From GCA-2401155 sp045047085 (GTDB lineage Bacteria; Pseudomonadota; Alphaproteobacteria; Rhizobiales; Rhizobiaceae): a stretch of 64,000 nt of DNA. The notes beneath the pieces were generated by a model that worked only from the letters and a program-made list of their open reading frames with translations, was not told where the DNA came from and ran no database searches. The position numbers and the translations under genes were made by a program. Below are positions 42,977 to 52,096 of this stretch, piece by piece; positions within the stretch are counted from its first letter, which is position 1, and each line of letters opens with the position of its first letter. The DNA lies in contig JASFYT010000041.1 of assembly GCA_045047085.1 (NCBI GenBank), positions 51,439 through 115,438 of the forward strand. Reading direction: 5' to 3'.

Positions 42977-43705
42977 CTATTCCTCATCCCCACCCAGTGG
43001 AGACAACAGACCCAGATCTTCCAGATCATCAGGGGTGAACGGGTCTTCATCGTCCTGCAATTCATCTGAATCGTAAGGGACAGGAACAGAGAATTTCGCC
43101 GGAACTTGAGATTGCAGCAAGCCAGATCCGCGTAGTTCATCCAGCCCGGGCAAGTCTCTCAACTCAGATATCCCGAAATGATCAAGAAAATCATCCGTCG
43201 TGCCATAGGTAACCGGTCGTCCGGGCGTACGCCTGCGGCCCCGCATTTTGATCCAGCCAGCTTCCATCAGAACATCCAGTGTCCCCTTGGATGTTTGCAC
43301 ACCACGAATATCTTCAAGCTCTGCTCTGGTGGTCGGCTGGTGGTAGGCAATCGTTGCCATAACTTCCAGTGCAGCGCGTGATAGTTTCTTGACCACCACC
43401 GCTTCGCGTTGCAATAAAAAGCTCAAATCATCAGCCGTTCGGAAGGCCCAGTTATTTCCGATCTTGACCAGATTCACACCACGATTGGCGTAGAGTTGCT
43501 GCAACTCAGTCATCAACTCTTCCAGCGCAATATCATCGGGCAAACGTTCACTCAACGCCCGTTCGGACACTGGCTCCGCAGAGGCAAAAACGATGGCTTC
43601 CACCATGCGTAAATGCTCATGGCGTGGTCTCACATCGGTGCTGTCACTGCCTGCCGGGCTAAAAGCCACCACATTTGCATCATCATGCTTTATAGATTCG
43701 CTCAT
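42977..43705 (-). CDS. scpB: Segregation and condensation protein ScpB
   Basis: A 242-residue winged-helix protein of the SMC-ScpAB complex. Family stretches are MVEAIVFASAEPVSERAL, ALEVMATIAYHQPTTRAELEDIRGV and GRPVTYGTTDDFLDHFGI. It dimerises and binds ScpA, which bridges the SMC heads in chromosome organisation. Its ATG overlaps the scpA stop (ATGA). In many Hyphomicrobiales tatABC follows scpB; here the next gene is on the opposite strand, so that order is broken. Confidence 0.95.
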   Translation of the reverse strand: MSESIKHDDANVVAFSPAGSDSTDVRPRHEHLRMVEAIVFASAEPVSERALSERLPDDIALEELMTELQQLYANRGVNLVKIGNNWAFRTADDLSFLLQREAVVVKKLSRAALEVMATIAYHQPTTRAELEDIRGVQTSKGTLDVLMEAGWIKMRGRRRTPGRPVTYGTTDDFLDHFGISELRDLPGLDELRGSGLLQSQVPAKFSVPVPYDSDELQDDEDPFTPDDLEDLGLLSPLGGDEE

Positions 43706-44535
43706 TTTGTTCCTACCGATCTAAGATATAGAGGCGCAAACGCCTCGTCCTGACGCAGCGCCAAAGTTCCCTCACGAACCAGCTCCAGCGAAGCCGCAAA
43801 AGAACTGGCAATCACACTCGCTCGCATGGAGGGATCAGGAATATATTTCAACAAAAACACATCAAGCGGTGTCCAATCGTTCAATTCGCCCACGAGACGA
43901 GTAAGTATTTCGCGCGCATCAGACAAAGACCAAACATCCCTTTTGGCGATGGTGACCGTTGAAACACTTTGCCTCTGGCGCTGGGCTGCATATGCAGTCA
44001 GAAGATCATAGAGCGTTGCATCGTACTCATTCCGGCGATCAACCATAATCGCTTCCGGATTTCCTCTGGCAAAGAAATCACGGCCCAGACGATTTCGGTT
44101 GATAATCTTGTTGCCAGCTTCGCGCATAGCTTCCAACCGCTGCAACCGGAAGGCAAGCAATGCGGCCATTTCTTCGCCGCTCAATTCCTCATCATCGTCA
44201 TCTTCAACTGGCAACAGTAATTTAGATTTAAGAAAAGCAAGCCATGCCGCCATTACCAGATAGTCAGCCGCAAGCTCAATCCTAAGTTCCCGTAATTCCT
44301 CGATGAATGCCAGATATTGTTCGGCCAGCGCCAGAATGGAAATCTTTGCCAGATCAACTTTTTGGCGACGGGAAAGGTCCAACAAAAGCCCTAGCGGTCC
44401 TTCGAACCCTTCAACATCAACCGTCATCTGAGGAGAGGCAGCATCCTCATCTGTCGGCGACTGGTCATGCTTTTCGCCGTCCCAAAGGTCCGGCTCCCTG
44501 CCAACATCGTTTTCATTCCTATTGCTCACTAGCAA
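43702..44535 (-). CDS. scpA: Segregation and condensation protein ScpA
   Basis: A 277-residue kleisin. The family start VDVEGFEGPLGLLLDLSRRQ and the helical AADYLVMAAWLAFLKSKLLLP are present, as is the C-terminal winged helix. ScpA links SMC head and neck and recruits ScpB. It lies 15 bp after nagZ and overlaps scpB, so the three are one transcript. Confidence 0.95.
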   Translation of the reverse strand: MLVSNRNENDVGREPDLWDGEKHDQSPTDEDAASPQMTVDVEGFEGPLGLLLDLSRRQKVDLAKISILALAEQYLAFIEELRELRIELAADYLVMAAWLAFLKSKLLLPVEDDDDEELSGEEMAALLAFRLQRLEAMREAGNKIINRNRLGRDFFARGNPEAIMVDRRNEYDATLYDLLTAYAAQRQRQSVSTVTIAKRDVWSLSDAREILTRLVGELNDWTPLDVFLLKYIPDPSMRASVIASSFAASLELVREGTLALRQDEAFAPLYLRSVGTK

Positions 44536-44550
44536 GTTTCCTGTTTCGTT

Positions 44551-45567
44551 CTAGACCAGAGCAGCGAACACGGCCTCATACTCTGCCCGCAATGCTTCAA
44601 TATCGCATTCTTCAACGTTACCAAGCAGCCTTTCGGCAACTTTTGTCCGCGCCAGAGCCTTGCCTGATAGTTCTGGACAATGAGCAGCAACCTCCGCCAT
44701 CTCCGCCATTATTCCATTGCAATGAAGCACACAATCACAGCCCGCCGCAAAAGCTCTCTGCGTCCTATCGGAGAAATCCCCAGATAGTGCATGCATGGAG
44801 AGATCATCGCTCAGTACCAACCCATCAAACCCGATAAATCCTCGAACAATTTCATTGATAATCTTCGAAGAGGTGGTCGCCGGAGCATCCGCATCAAGTT
44901 GCGAATAGACTACGTGCGCTGTCATTGCCAAGGGCATATCGTTCAGCGCTATAAATGGTGCGAAATCTGTTTTTTCCAGCGTTGCCAGATCGCTATCTAC
45001 CAACGGCAAAATCTTGTGGCTATCGGCTCCTGCACGCCCATGCCCCGGAATATGCTTGATAACCGGCAAGACACCGCCTGCCAGCAACCCTTCACTGGCC
45101 GCACGTCCCATCGCCGCAATCGTTTCCACATCAAAGCCATAGGCACGATCACCGATAACATCGTGGGCGCCTGAAACAGGTACATCCAGCACCGGCAAGC
45201 AGTCCACATTAATGCCAACTTCGACCAAATCAGCCGCCATCAAACGCGATTGCAGCCATGCTGCACGAAGCCCAATGGTCCGATCATTACGGTAAAGGTC
45301 GCCCAATTTCTCGCCTGAATAGTAATCGTGCCAATGGGGCGGGCGCAGTCGGCGCACACGGCCCCCTTCCTGATCGACAAGAATTGGGGCATTTTCCCGT
45401 CCAACACAATCACGCATTTCTTTACATAATTTACGAAGCTGATCAGGATCGTCGATATTTCTGGCAAAGACAATGAAGCCCCAAGGTTGTTCATCACGAA
45501 AAAATTGAATTTCGTCCGGGGTCAGTCGATGGCCGGAACAACCGGAGATAAGTGCTTTGATTCTCAT
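44551..45567 (-). CDS. nagZ: Beta-N-acetylhexosaminidase
   Basis: A 338-residue family 3 glycosidase that removes GlcNAc from muropeptides in peptidoglycan recycling, in the cytoplasm. The signature KHIPGHGRAG is at residues 171-180, and the nucleophile Asp sits in LVLSDDLSMHAL. The start ALISGCSGHRLTPDEIQFF is normal. It follows the SPOR gene by 18 bp. Its products can feed signals to beta-lactamase regulation, but no ampR/ampC is here. Confidence 0.94.
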   Translation of the reverse strand: MRIKALISGCSGHRLTPDEIQFFRDEQPWGFIVFARNIDDPDQLRKLCKEMRDCVGRENAPILVDQEGGRVRRLRPPHWHDYYSGEKLGDLYRNDRTIGLRAAWLQSRLMAADLVEVGINVDCLPVLDVPVSGAHDVIGDRAYGFDVETIAAMGRAASEGLLAGGVLPVIKHIPGHGRAGADSHKILPLVDSDLATLEKTDFAPFIALNDMPLAMTAHVVYSQLDADAPATTSSKIINEIVRGFIGFDGLVLSDDLSMHALSGDFSDRTQRAFAAGCDCVLHCNGIMAEMAEVAAHCPELSGKALARTKVAERLLGNVEECDIEALRAEYEAVFAALV

Positions 45568-45585
45568 AGACCAAGAATACCAGTA

Positions 45586-47736
45586 TTACCGGGTTATGAA
45601 ACAGCTGCCGCCGGATGATTTAAACTGGGTACAGAAATTTGACGCTGCGGCTTTGGAATCTGCCTGTATGCGAACCCGGAAGAACGTTCCCTTTCCGGAG
45701 ACCTGAGCCTCACGAATATTAAATGATCTGCCATTAAGCAGGCTTGGAAAACGTCGGAGCAAATTTTGATAGGATGCATCTGCCGCTGAACGACTGCGTT
45801 GGGATGAAATCTGTATCGCCCATGGGCTACCAGCACTTGGTTGAACAGAAGCAGTCGGCGCAGGCGCATTGGCAAGTTGGATTGGAGCATCATTTTGAGC
45901 GGTTAGTTTTTGTTCAACCGATGCCCTGCTTGGTGCAACAGCGGCAGGGGCTGCAACTTTAACCGGTTTCGGCAACGGGCTTTGTTGAGGAATAGCAATA
46001 TCACCACTCTTCGCAGTCGCTCCATCAATGGGCTCAGGAACAATAGTTACAATTTCCACCTTGGGTTCAGGTTCAGGTTCAACAACTACAGCCACTTGTT
46101 GCGGCTCTTCTACAATTGCGGGCGCAGTTTCGACTGCTGCTGGAGGTGCTACTCTCACAGTTTCCACTTGCTTGGGCGCGACAATGACGGGATCGTTAAC
46201 AGCAACATCAACAACAGGCTCACCAAATCGTGGCTCCACTGGTTGCAAGGGTACGAGCGAACGGGTCTGTACAGCTTCGTTAAGCAACGTTCCTGTCACC
46301 AAAGGCTCCGGCGCAAGGATTGTTCCATCAGGCTTAACCGTAAACGTCCTCACCTTTCTGGGCGCAATCGCAGCCGGTTTCTCTGAAAATTCAGTTCTGG
46401 AGCCTGGTGTTAGCCGCTCCTCAAATTTTGGTTCAAGTGCGCTTACCTTCGGAGGCTCATTCGCAATTTCAGTTCCAGAAAACAGGCTTTCCTGATTGCC
46501 TTCCTCTTTATTTCCAGAAATTTCTGCATAGGAGGCCTTATCCTGATTGGCGATAACAATACCACCACGATCTAAAGGTTTTACCTTAACATCCCCCGGA
46601 TCGGCCATCACAACGATAGGTGCGTCATCACCCCTGTCATTTGAGAAATATCCATAGCCAACAGCAGCAAAGCCGCCAAGCAGCGCGATACCCAAAGCAA
46701 GGGCGGCCATCTTGAAACCACTACGACGCGACGGCGGTGTAGCAGCACCCAATTCACTGGCCGGGGCCGCCTCCTCAAACATTGCCGGATCGCTTAAATG
46801 CTCAGGCCCGGTTGGTGCATCTACGGCCACATTCCCTGAAAATGGCGTATCAAACTCATTAACCTGAGGGGCGATGAATGGTGTAGAAGTTTCCGGCAGT
46901 ATATCGTTTTGATCGAGTTCACTTGCAAACGCAGATTCAAACTCAGCTTCAAGATTCAATCCACCATCAACGGCCGCTGAGGTGAATTGCAAATCACTCG
47001 CAGCCGCAGCCTGCCGGGCAATTTCCTCAAACTTCGCATCTAAGTTATCACCCAAATCGTTTGAAGACCCGGCAGATATAGAGAGATCTACATCACCAGT
47101 CCCAACAGAAGCAGGCTCGTTAAAGGCGGTGTCGCCCCCTGCCTGAACAAGATGCGATGGCACAACCTCGCTGGCAAATTCCTGAGTAACGTCATAATTA
47201 TCAAAAGGTGTAGGTGCAGGCGCCGATGGTGTTTCTGCCCCGGCAGGTTCACCGATCATAGTCTCACTGACAAACTCTTCCGCCAGCGTTTCCACTTCCC
47301 GCAATCCTGGAATATCAACATCCACCGGGTTCGCCGCCAAAGCCTCATCAATTCCGGCAACATCAAACTCCTGCATCAACTGGCTTTCCAGCGATGCCTC
47401 CAGATCAAAATCAGCAGCAGCGATATGACGGCCAGCAACATCATCAGCGCGTACAGGCAGTGCCTGTTCAGACATTGCAGGAGCCCGTACAGGCAGTGCC
47501 TGTTCAGACATCGCAGGAGGAAGAGTGCCCGGCAACGCTTCCGATGTAATATCAGCACTGAAATCAACTTGGGCCTCAGCTTCCATACCGGGAGTGGGCT
47601 GAGCCGATTCAGCCAAAAGCCTTGGTGCTGTCACCTCAACCGGGTTTTCACCAGCTACAATACGAGCAAGCTCTGCCAGTGGATCATTGCGACTGACAGC
47701 CTCGGCTTGTGGATTTTGGTCTGTACGTTCGCTCAT
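45586..47736 (-). CDS. SPOR domain membrane protein
   Basis: A 716-residue protein. About 340 acidic, low-complexity cytoplasmic residues come first, then one membrane helix (FKMAALALGIALLGGFAAVG), a Pro/Val/Glu-rich periplasmic linker and a C-terminal SPOR domain (SPWAIQISSQRSRSAADASY to SCFITR). SPOR domains bind denuded glycan strands at the division site. Such proteins sit between argS and nagZ in many Hyphomicrobiales. A 36-bp sequence is repeated in tandem near the 5' end (47450-47520), giving a doubled PAMSEQALPVRA. Confidence 0.88.
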   Translation of the reverse strand: MSERTDQNPQAEAVSRNDPLAELARIVAGENPVEVTAPRLLAESAQPTPGMEAEAQVDFSADITSEALPGTLPPAMSEQALPVRAPAMSEQALPVRADDVAGRHIAAADFDLEASLESQLMQEFDVAGIDEALAANPVDVDIPGLREVETLAEEFVSETMIGEPAGAETPSAPAPTPFDNYDVTQEFASEVVPSHLVQAGGDTAFNEPASVGTGDVDLSISAGSSNDLGDNLDAKFEEIARQAAAASDLQFTSAAVDGGLNLEAEFESAFASELDQNDILPETSTPFIAPQVNEFDTPFSGNVAVDAPTGPEHLSDPAMFEEAAPASELGAATPPSRRSGFKMAALALGIALLGGFAAVGYGYFSNDRGDDAPIVVMADPGDVKVKPLDRGGIVIANQDKASYAEISGNKEEGNQESLFSGTEIANEPPKVSALEPKFEERLTPGSRTEFSEKPAAIAPRKVRTFTVKPDGTILAPEPLVTGTLLNEAVQTRSLVPLQPVEPRFGEPVVDVAVNDPVIVAPKQVETVRVAPPAAVETAPAIVEEPQQVAVVVEPEPEPKVEIVTIVPEPIDGATAKSGDIAIPQQSPLPKPVKVAAPAAVAPSRASVEQKLTAQNDAPIQLANAPAPTASVQPSAGSPWAIQISSQRSRSAADASYQNLLRRFPSLLNGRSFNIREAQVSGKGTFFRVRIQADSKAAASNFCTQFKSSGGSCFITR
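47450..47520. repeat. 36-bp tandem duplication inside the SPOR gene
   Basis: Two copies of a unit starting cgtacaggcagtgcctgttc lie back to back with a period of 36 bp (copy starts at 47450 and 47486) and very few differences. The frame is kept, so the protein has a doubled 12-residue unit. The near identity suggests a recent slippage event. Confidence 0.85.
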
Positions 47737-47871
47737 TAAACCTAACCTGTTTTCACCCCAAAATTATGCCGACACTGCAACTAAAAGCAGAATCCTACTA
47801 CCCACCAATGCATCCCAAAAATGGCTGAACAATGATAACTAAAAAATTGAACCATCACAATTGGTCAAATA

Positions 47872-49632
47872 TCACCGCATCTCTTGCGGCGCATCTGCAC
47901 CGACAATCGATAATCCTGATATAAGAATAGAGGCTACTGCACGCAACATTGCCAGTCTCGCGAGGGTCATTTTCTCGTTTTTATTGTTGATAAACCGCAA
48001 TTCCGGCATTTCTTTCCCCTTATTCCAGTGAGCATGAAGATCGGAGGCCAACTCATAGAGGTAAAATGCAACCCGGTGCGGTTCGTCAGAACGCGCCGCT
48101 TGTTCGATCATCCGTGGAAATTCGGTCATTTTCTTGATCAAGCCAATTTCGCTTTCATCGGCAAGTAAGGAAAAATCTGCGCTCTTCAGCGCGGCATCAC
48201 TCACATCCAGATCAGGCAATTCTACAGCCACCTGACGAAACACAGAACAGGTCCGCGCATAAGCGTATTGCACATAAAACACCGGATTGTCCCTCGATTG
48301 CTCGGTGACTTTGGCGAAATCAAAATCAAGTGGTGCTTCCGGCTTGCGGTAAAGCATCATAAAACGCACTGCATCGCGCCCAACTTCTTCCACCACCTCA
48401 CGAAGGGTAATAAATTCGCCGGAGCGTTTCGACATGGTGACCGGCTGGCCATCGCGCAACAGTTTCACCAATTGGCAAAGCAGTACGTCAAGTTGTGTTT
48501 TTCCGCCGGAAACCGCTTTGGCAACCGCCTTCAGTCGCTTCACATAGCCTCCATGGTCTGCACCAAGGACGAACACCGTACGATCAAAACCTCGATCAAA
48601 TTTATCTTTGAAATAGGCTACATCGGCCGCAAAATAGGTATATGCCCCGTCAGATTTCACCAGCGGACGATCAATGTCATCACCTACTTCGGTGGAACGA
48701 AACAAGGTCTGTTCCCGATCTTCCCAATCATCAGGCAGTTCCCCCTTTGGAGGCGGTAATGTGCCTTCATAGACGAACCCTTTATCCCGCATGGTATCAA
48801 GCATTCTGCTAATTCTCGAACTGTTACCCTCTTGGGCGTGAAGGGAACGCTCGGAAAAGAAAACATCCTGATGCACATTCAACGCCGCCAAATCGCTACG
48901 GATAAGCTCCATCATCGCGTCAATGGAAGCATCGCGCAGGAGCACCATGCGCTCATCTCCATCCATTGAGAGCAAAGCGTCACCATGGGTTTTTGCCAGA
49001 GATTTTCCCAACGGCACCAAATAATCACCGGGATAAAGCCCGGCAGGAATTTCGCCAATATCTTCGCCCAAGGCTTCGCGGTAACGTAAAAACACCGAAT
49101 TTGCCAAAACATCAATCTGCGATCCCGCGTCATTGATGTAATATTCCTTGACCACATCAAAGCCTGCAAAATCAAGTAAATTAGCCAGCGCATCGCCAAA
49201 TACCGCACCTCGGCAATGGCCTACATGCATCGGGCCAGTAGGATTGGCTGAAACATATTCCACATTGACCTTTTTACCGGCACCGATTGCCAACCGGCCA
49301 TAGTCACCATCGGCAGACAATATTTGGTTCAATTGATCCGCCCAGAACGCAGGCGACAGGCGTAAATTGATAAAACCTGGACCCGCAATTTCCGCAGATT
49401 CCACATCCGCTTCCGCATTAATTGCATCCACTAGCATTGCCGCCACGTCGCGCGGCGGTTTTCCAACCTGTTTAGCAAGCACCATAGCAGCGTTCGTTGC
49501 CATATCCCCATGGCTAGATTCACGCGGTGGATCAACTGAAATTCGACTGCAATCAATTTCATTTTCCACATTAAAATCAATGTCTTCAATGATTTTGACA
49601 ATCTTTAACTTGAATTGAGAATAGATGTTCAT
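47872..49632 (-). CDS. argS: Arginyl-tRNA synthetase
   Basis: About 586 residues, class I synthetase. The HIGH-type motif is in ANPTGPMHVGHCRGAVFGDA (about residues 117-136) and the KMSKS-like motif is in VTMSKRSGEFITL. The C-terminal DALR anticodon-binding domain is present (YVQYAYARTCSVF onward). It charges tRNA-Arg. I prefer ATG 49632 (MNIYSQFKLK), as the family starts there; ATG 49641 is nine bases earlier. dgt lies 75 bp upstream and the SPOR gene 135 bp downstream. Confidence 0.96.
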   Translation of the reverse strand: MNIYSQFKLKIVKIIEDIDFNVENEIDCSRISVDPPRESSHGDMATNAAMVLAKQVGKPPRDVAAMLVDAINAEADVESAEIAGPGFINLRLSPAFWADQLNQILSADGDYGRLAIGAGKKVNVEYVSANPTGPMHVGHCRGAVFGDALANLLDFAGFDVVKEYYINDAGSQIDVLANSVFLRYREALGEDIGEIPAGLYPGDYLVPLGKSLAKTHGDALLSMDGDERMVLLRDASIDAMMELIRSDLAALNVHQDVFFSERSLHAQEGNSSRISRMLDTMRDKGFVYEGTLPPPKGELPDDWEDREQTLFRSTEVGDDIDRPLVKSDGAYTYFAADVAYFKDKFDRGFDRTVFVLGADHGGYVKRLKAVAKAVSGGKTQLDVLLCQLVKLLRDGQPVTMSKRSGEFITLREVVEEVGRDAVRFMMLYRKPEAPLDFDFAKVTEQSRDNPVFYVQYAYARTCSVFRQVAVELPDLDVSDAALKSADFSLLADESEIGLIKKMTEFPRMIEQAARSDEPHRVAFYLYELASDLHAHWNKGKEMPELRFINNKNEKMTLARLAMLRAVASILISGLSIVGADAPQEMR

Positions 49633-49706
49633 CGCCGACATGGAATTGAAAGCCTGATAGTTAAGGTTTTGATTGGATTAAAGCCCGTAGGATCTATTAG
49701 AGAGCG

Positions 49707-50915
49707 CTAACCTAAATCCGGTGTAACGTCAAATAATCGCTGATGTTCTAAAATCGCATAACGGTCGGTCATACCGGCGATGAAATCACAAACAATGCGG
49801 GCACGCTTCCCTTCGCCAAACATCCCCTCCGCCTGCTGCCAGTCGCTCCCCCATTCCTTGGGCATCTCGGCACGACCGGAAAAATAACATTCGAACAAAT
49901 CCACCACGATTGTATGAGCATTCTCACGCACCGCCACCACTCCCGGCGCACGATACATATTGGCAAACAGGAATGCCTTGATGGCTTTTTCTTTTCCCGC
50001 CATCACAGCACCAAACGCCACAATGGTACGACCAGCATGGCGAACATCATCGGCACTTTGCGGTTTGAGTTCATCAAGCCTGCGATTGGTTTCCTTAATC
50101 ACATCTTCCACCATGGCAGTAATCTGGCGACGAATAACCTCATGAATAATCCGGCTATCATCCAGATCAGGGTAATCCACCTTCACCTGCACAAGCGTAT
50201 CGCTCGCCAAAGGTAATTGATTGATATCTTTGAGAGAAAACAATTCTGCCCGTAACCCATCATCCAGATCATGGGCGTTATAGGCAATATCATCGGCAAT
50301 CGCTGCACATTGCGCCTCAATCGAAGAATGGCTGTCCAACCACAAATCAAATGTCTTGTTAAAATTCAATATCGATTGCGCCACGTTTTCAACAACCGGA
50401 CCATTGTGCTTGACCAACCCCTCAAGCGTCTCCCAACTCAAATTCAACCCGTCAAAAGCCGCATAACGCCGCTCCAGACCGGTAACAATTCGCAGGGACT
50501 GAGCGTTATGATCAAAGCCGCCAAAATCTAACATAACCTCATTCAGTGCATCTTCGCCCGTATGACCAAACGGCGTGTGCCCGAAATCATGAGACAGAGC
50601 CAGCGCCTCCGCTAAATCCTCATCCACGCCAAATGCCCGCGCCAAAGCCCGCGCGATTTGCGAAACCTCAATCGAATGGGTCAATCTGGTGCGATAATGA
50701 TCGCCTTCATGATAGACAAAAACCTGCGTCTTATGCTTCATCCGACGAAAGGCGGTGGAATGCACAATTCGATCCCGATCACGCTGAAACGGCGTTCTTG
50801 TGGGGCTGGAAGGCTCACTCACAAGCCGCCCCCGGCTTTTGTCAGCCAGACAGGCAAAAGGCGACAATCCAGCTCTACTATGGCCAGTTCTGCCAATTAA
50901 TGTATTTTCAGACAT
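49707..50915 (-). CDS. dgt: Deoxyguanosinetriphosphate triphosphohydrolase-like protein
   Basis: About 402 residues with an HD domain: RRMKHKTQVF, RLTHSIEVSQIARALAR and LSHDFGHTPFGHTGE, the metal-binding His-Asp set. It hydrolyses dNTPs to deoxynucleosides and triphosphate. Start: GGAGG lies at an ideal distance before ATG 50915 (MSENTLIG), whereas ATG 50927 overlaps that site and the ABC gene stop. It follows the ABC ATPase gene closely and precedes argS. Confidence 0.92.
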   Translation of the reverse strand: MSENTLIGRTGHSRAGLSPFACLADKSRGRLVSEPSSPTRTPFQRDRDRIVHSTAFRRMKHKTQVFVYHEGDHYRTRLTHSIEVSQIARALARAFGVDEDLAEALALSHDFGHTPFGHTGEDALNEVMLDFGGFDHNAQSLRIVTGLERRYAAFDGLNLSWETLEGLVKHNGPVVENVAQSILNFNKTFDLWLDSHSSIEAQCAAIADDIAYNAHDLDDGLRAELFSLKDINQLPLASDTLVQVKVDYPDLDDSRIIHEVIRRQITAMVEDVIKETNRRLDELKPQSADDVRHAGRTIVAFGAVMAGKEKAIKAFLFANMYRAPGVVAVRENAHTIVVDLFECYFSGRAEMPKEWGSDWQQAEGMFGEGKRARIVCDFIAGMTDRYAILEHQRLFDVTPDLG

Positions 50916-50926
50916 ACCGGCCTCCA

Positions 50927-52093
50927 TCAGGCGGAAAATATCATAATTTTTTGCATATCAGATGAAAGACGAACATATCTGACGTCTTTATCTAGGCTGC
51001 CGGCTCGAATGCGAACCCGCACCGGTTCCAGTCGCCCGTCAATGCCAAGTTCAATCAGTTCCACCACCCCCATAAAGCGTCGCGAGCGTATCTGGGCAAC
51101 GCCTTCACCCTCAACCGTGGCCGCTTTCAAATCCAAATCGGATAGCCGTACACAAATATTGACCAAATCCCCATCAGAAAACCCCTTGGCCTTGAATTTA
51201 CCCAGAGGCGTATCAACCATTCCCGTTTTGACTGTATGTTTGAATATATTAACTTCAGAGAAAAATTGCGCCGAAAAGAGACTATTCGGCCTGTGATAAA
51301 GTTCTTCACAACGGCCAAACTGCACCAGATTGCCGTCCTTCATCAGGGCGATACGGTCGGCCACGCGCAAAGCTTCTTCCGGATCGTGGGTAACAATGAT
51401 CGCTGTTGAGCGCGTATCGCGCAGCAATTCAACAGTATCAGCCCGAATGGTATCGCGCAGCCGCGCATCAAGGCCAGAAAACGGTTCATCCATCAAAACG
51501 ATCTGAGGTCGCGGAGCCAGCGCCCGTGCAAGGGCCACACGTTGTTGTTCGCCACCTGAAATTTGGTCTGGATAAACACCAGCATATTGAAGCATCCCAA
51601 CCCGTTCCAGCATTCGATTGGCCTGGGTCGTAGCATCTTTGCGATTCAACTGGGCCAACCCAAATTTCACATTATCGAGTATGGTCAAATGGGGAAAAAG
51701 CGCGAAATCCTGAAACACCAGTCCGATGCCGCGTTGTTCTGTCTCCACATGGACGCCATCTCCATCAACCAGAAGATTATCAATTTTCACAGTACCGGTA
51801 TCAGGCACTTCCAGCCCTGCTGCAATGCGCAAAAGCGTGGTTTTACCCGAGCCTGAAGGCCCTAAAAGGCATAAAATTTCGCCGGGTGCAGCTTCCAGCG
51901 TAACACCACTCAAAACAAGGGTTTCATGGTAGGCATAACAAACGTTCTGAAAGCTGATACTTGAAGCAATGGAAACGCCAGCGGAATTAGGCGCACCCCA
52001 CTGCCCTGCGGACTGGCCACTAGTTTGACCTGAAGCAGTTTTACCCACCTGCACATCCATAGTTTTATTTTGCCCTAAAACACTCATTGCCAT
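50927..52093 (-). CDS. Orphan ABC ATPase, ferric-iron importer (FbpC/AfuC) type
   Basis: A 388-residue ATPase. Walker A is GPSGSGKTT, the Q-loop is LVFQDFALFPHLT, the signature is ISGGEQQRVALARAL, Walker B is IVLMDEPFSGLD and the switch His is in IVTHDPEEALRVAD. A C-terminal TOBE-like region is present. About 40 Gly/Ser/Gln-rich residues precede the domain (TASGQTSGQSAGQWG), which is unusual. No permease or binding protein is adjacent; it sits three bases after glmU and just before dgt. It may serve a transporter encoded elsewhere. Confidence 0.8.
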   Translation of the reverse strand: MAMSVLGQNKTMDVQVGKTASGQTSGQSAGQWGAPNSAGVSIASSISFQNVCYAYHETLVLSGVTLEAAPGEILCLLGPSGSGKTTLLRIAAGLEVPDTGTVKIDNLLVDGDGVHVETEQRGIGLVFQDFALFPHLTILDNVKFGLAQLNRKDATTQANRMLERVGMLQYAGVYPDQISGGEQQRVALARALAPRPQIVLMDEPFSGLDARLRDTIRADTVELLRDTRSTAIIVTHDPEEALRVADRIALMKDGNLVQFGRCEELYHRPNSLFSAQFFSEVNIFKHTVKTGMVDTPLGKFKAKGFSDGDLVNICVRLSDLDLKAATVEGEGVAQIRSRRFMGVVELIELGIDGRLEPVRVRIRAGSLDKDVRYVRLSSDMQKIMIFSA

Positions 52094-52096
52094 TTG

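Noticed and set aside
44307..44837. A 176-codon frame antisense to scpA and nagZ
   Set aside because: Both genes on the minus strand are certain, and the plus frame is Pro/His/Ser-rich without motifs.
47152..47739. A 195-codon frame antisense to the SPOR gene
   Set aside because: It mirrors the low-complexity acidic region of the SPOR protein and has no protein-like features.
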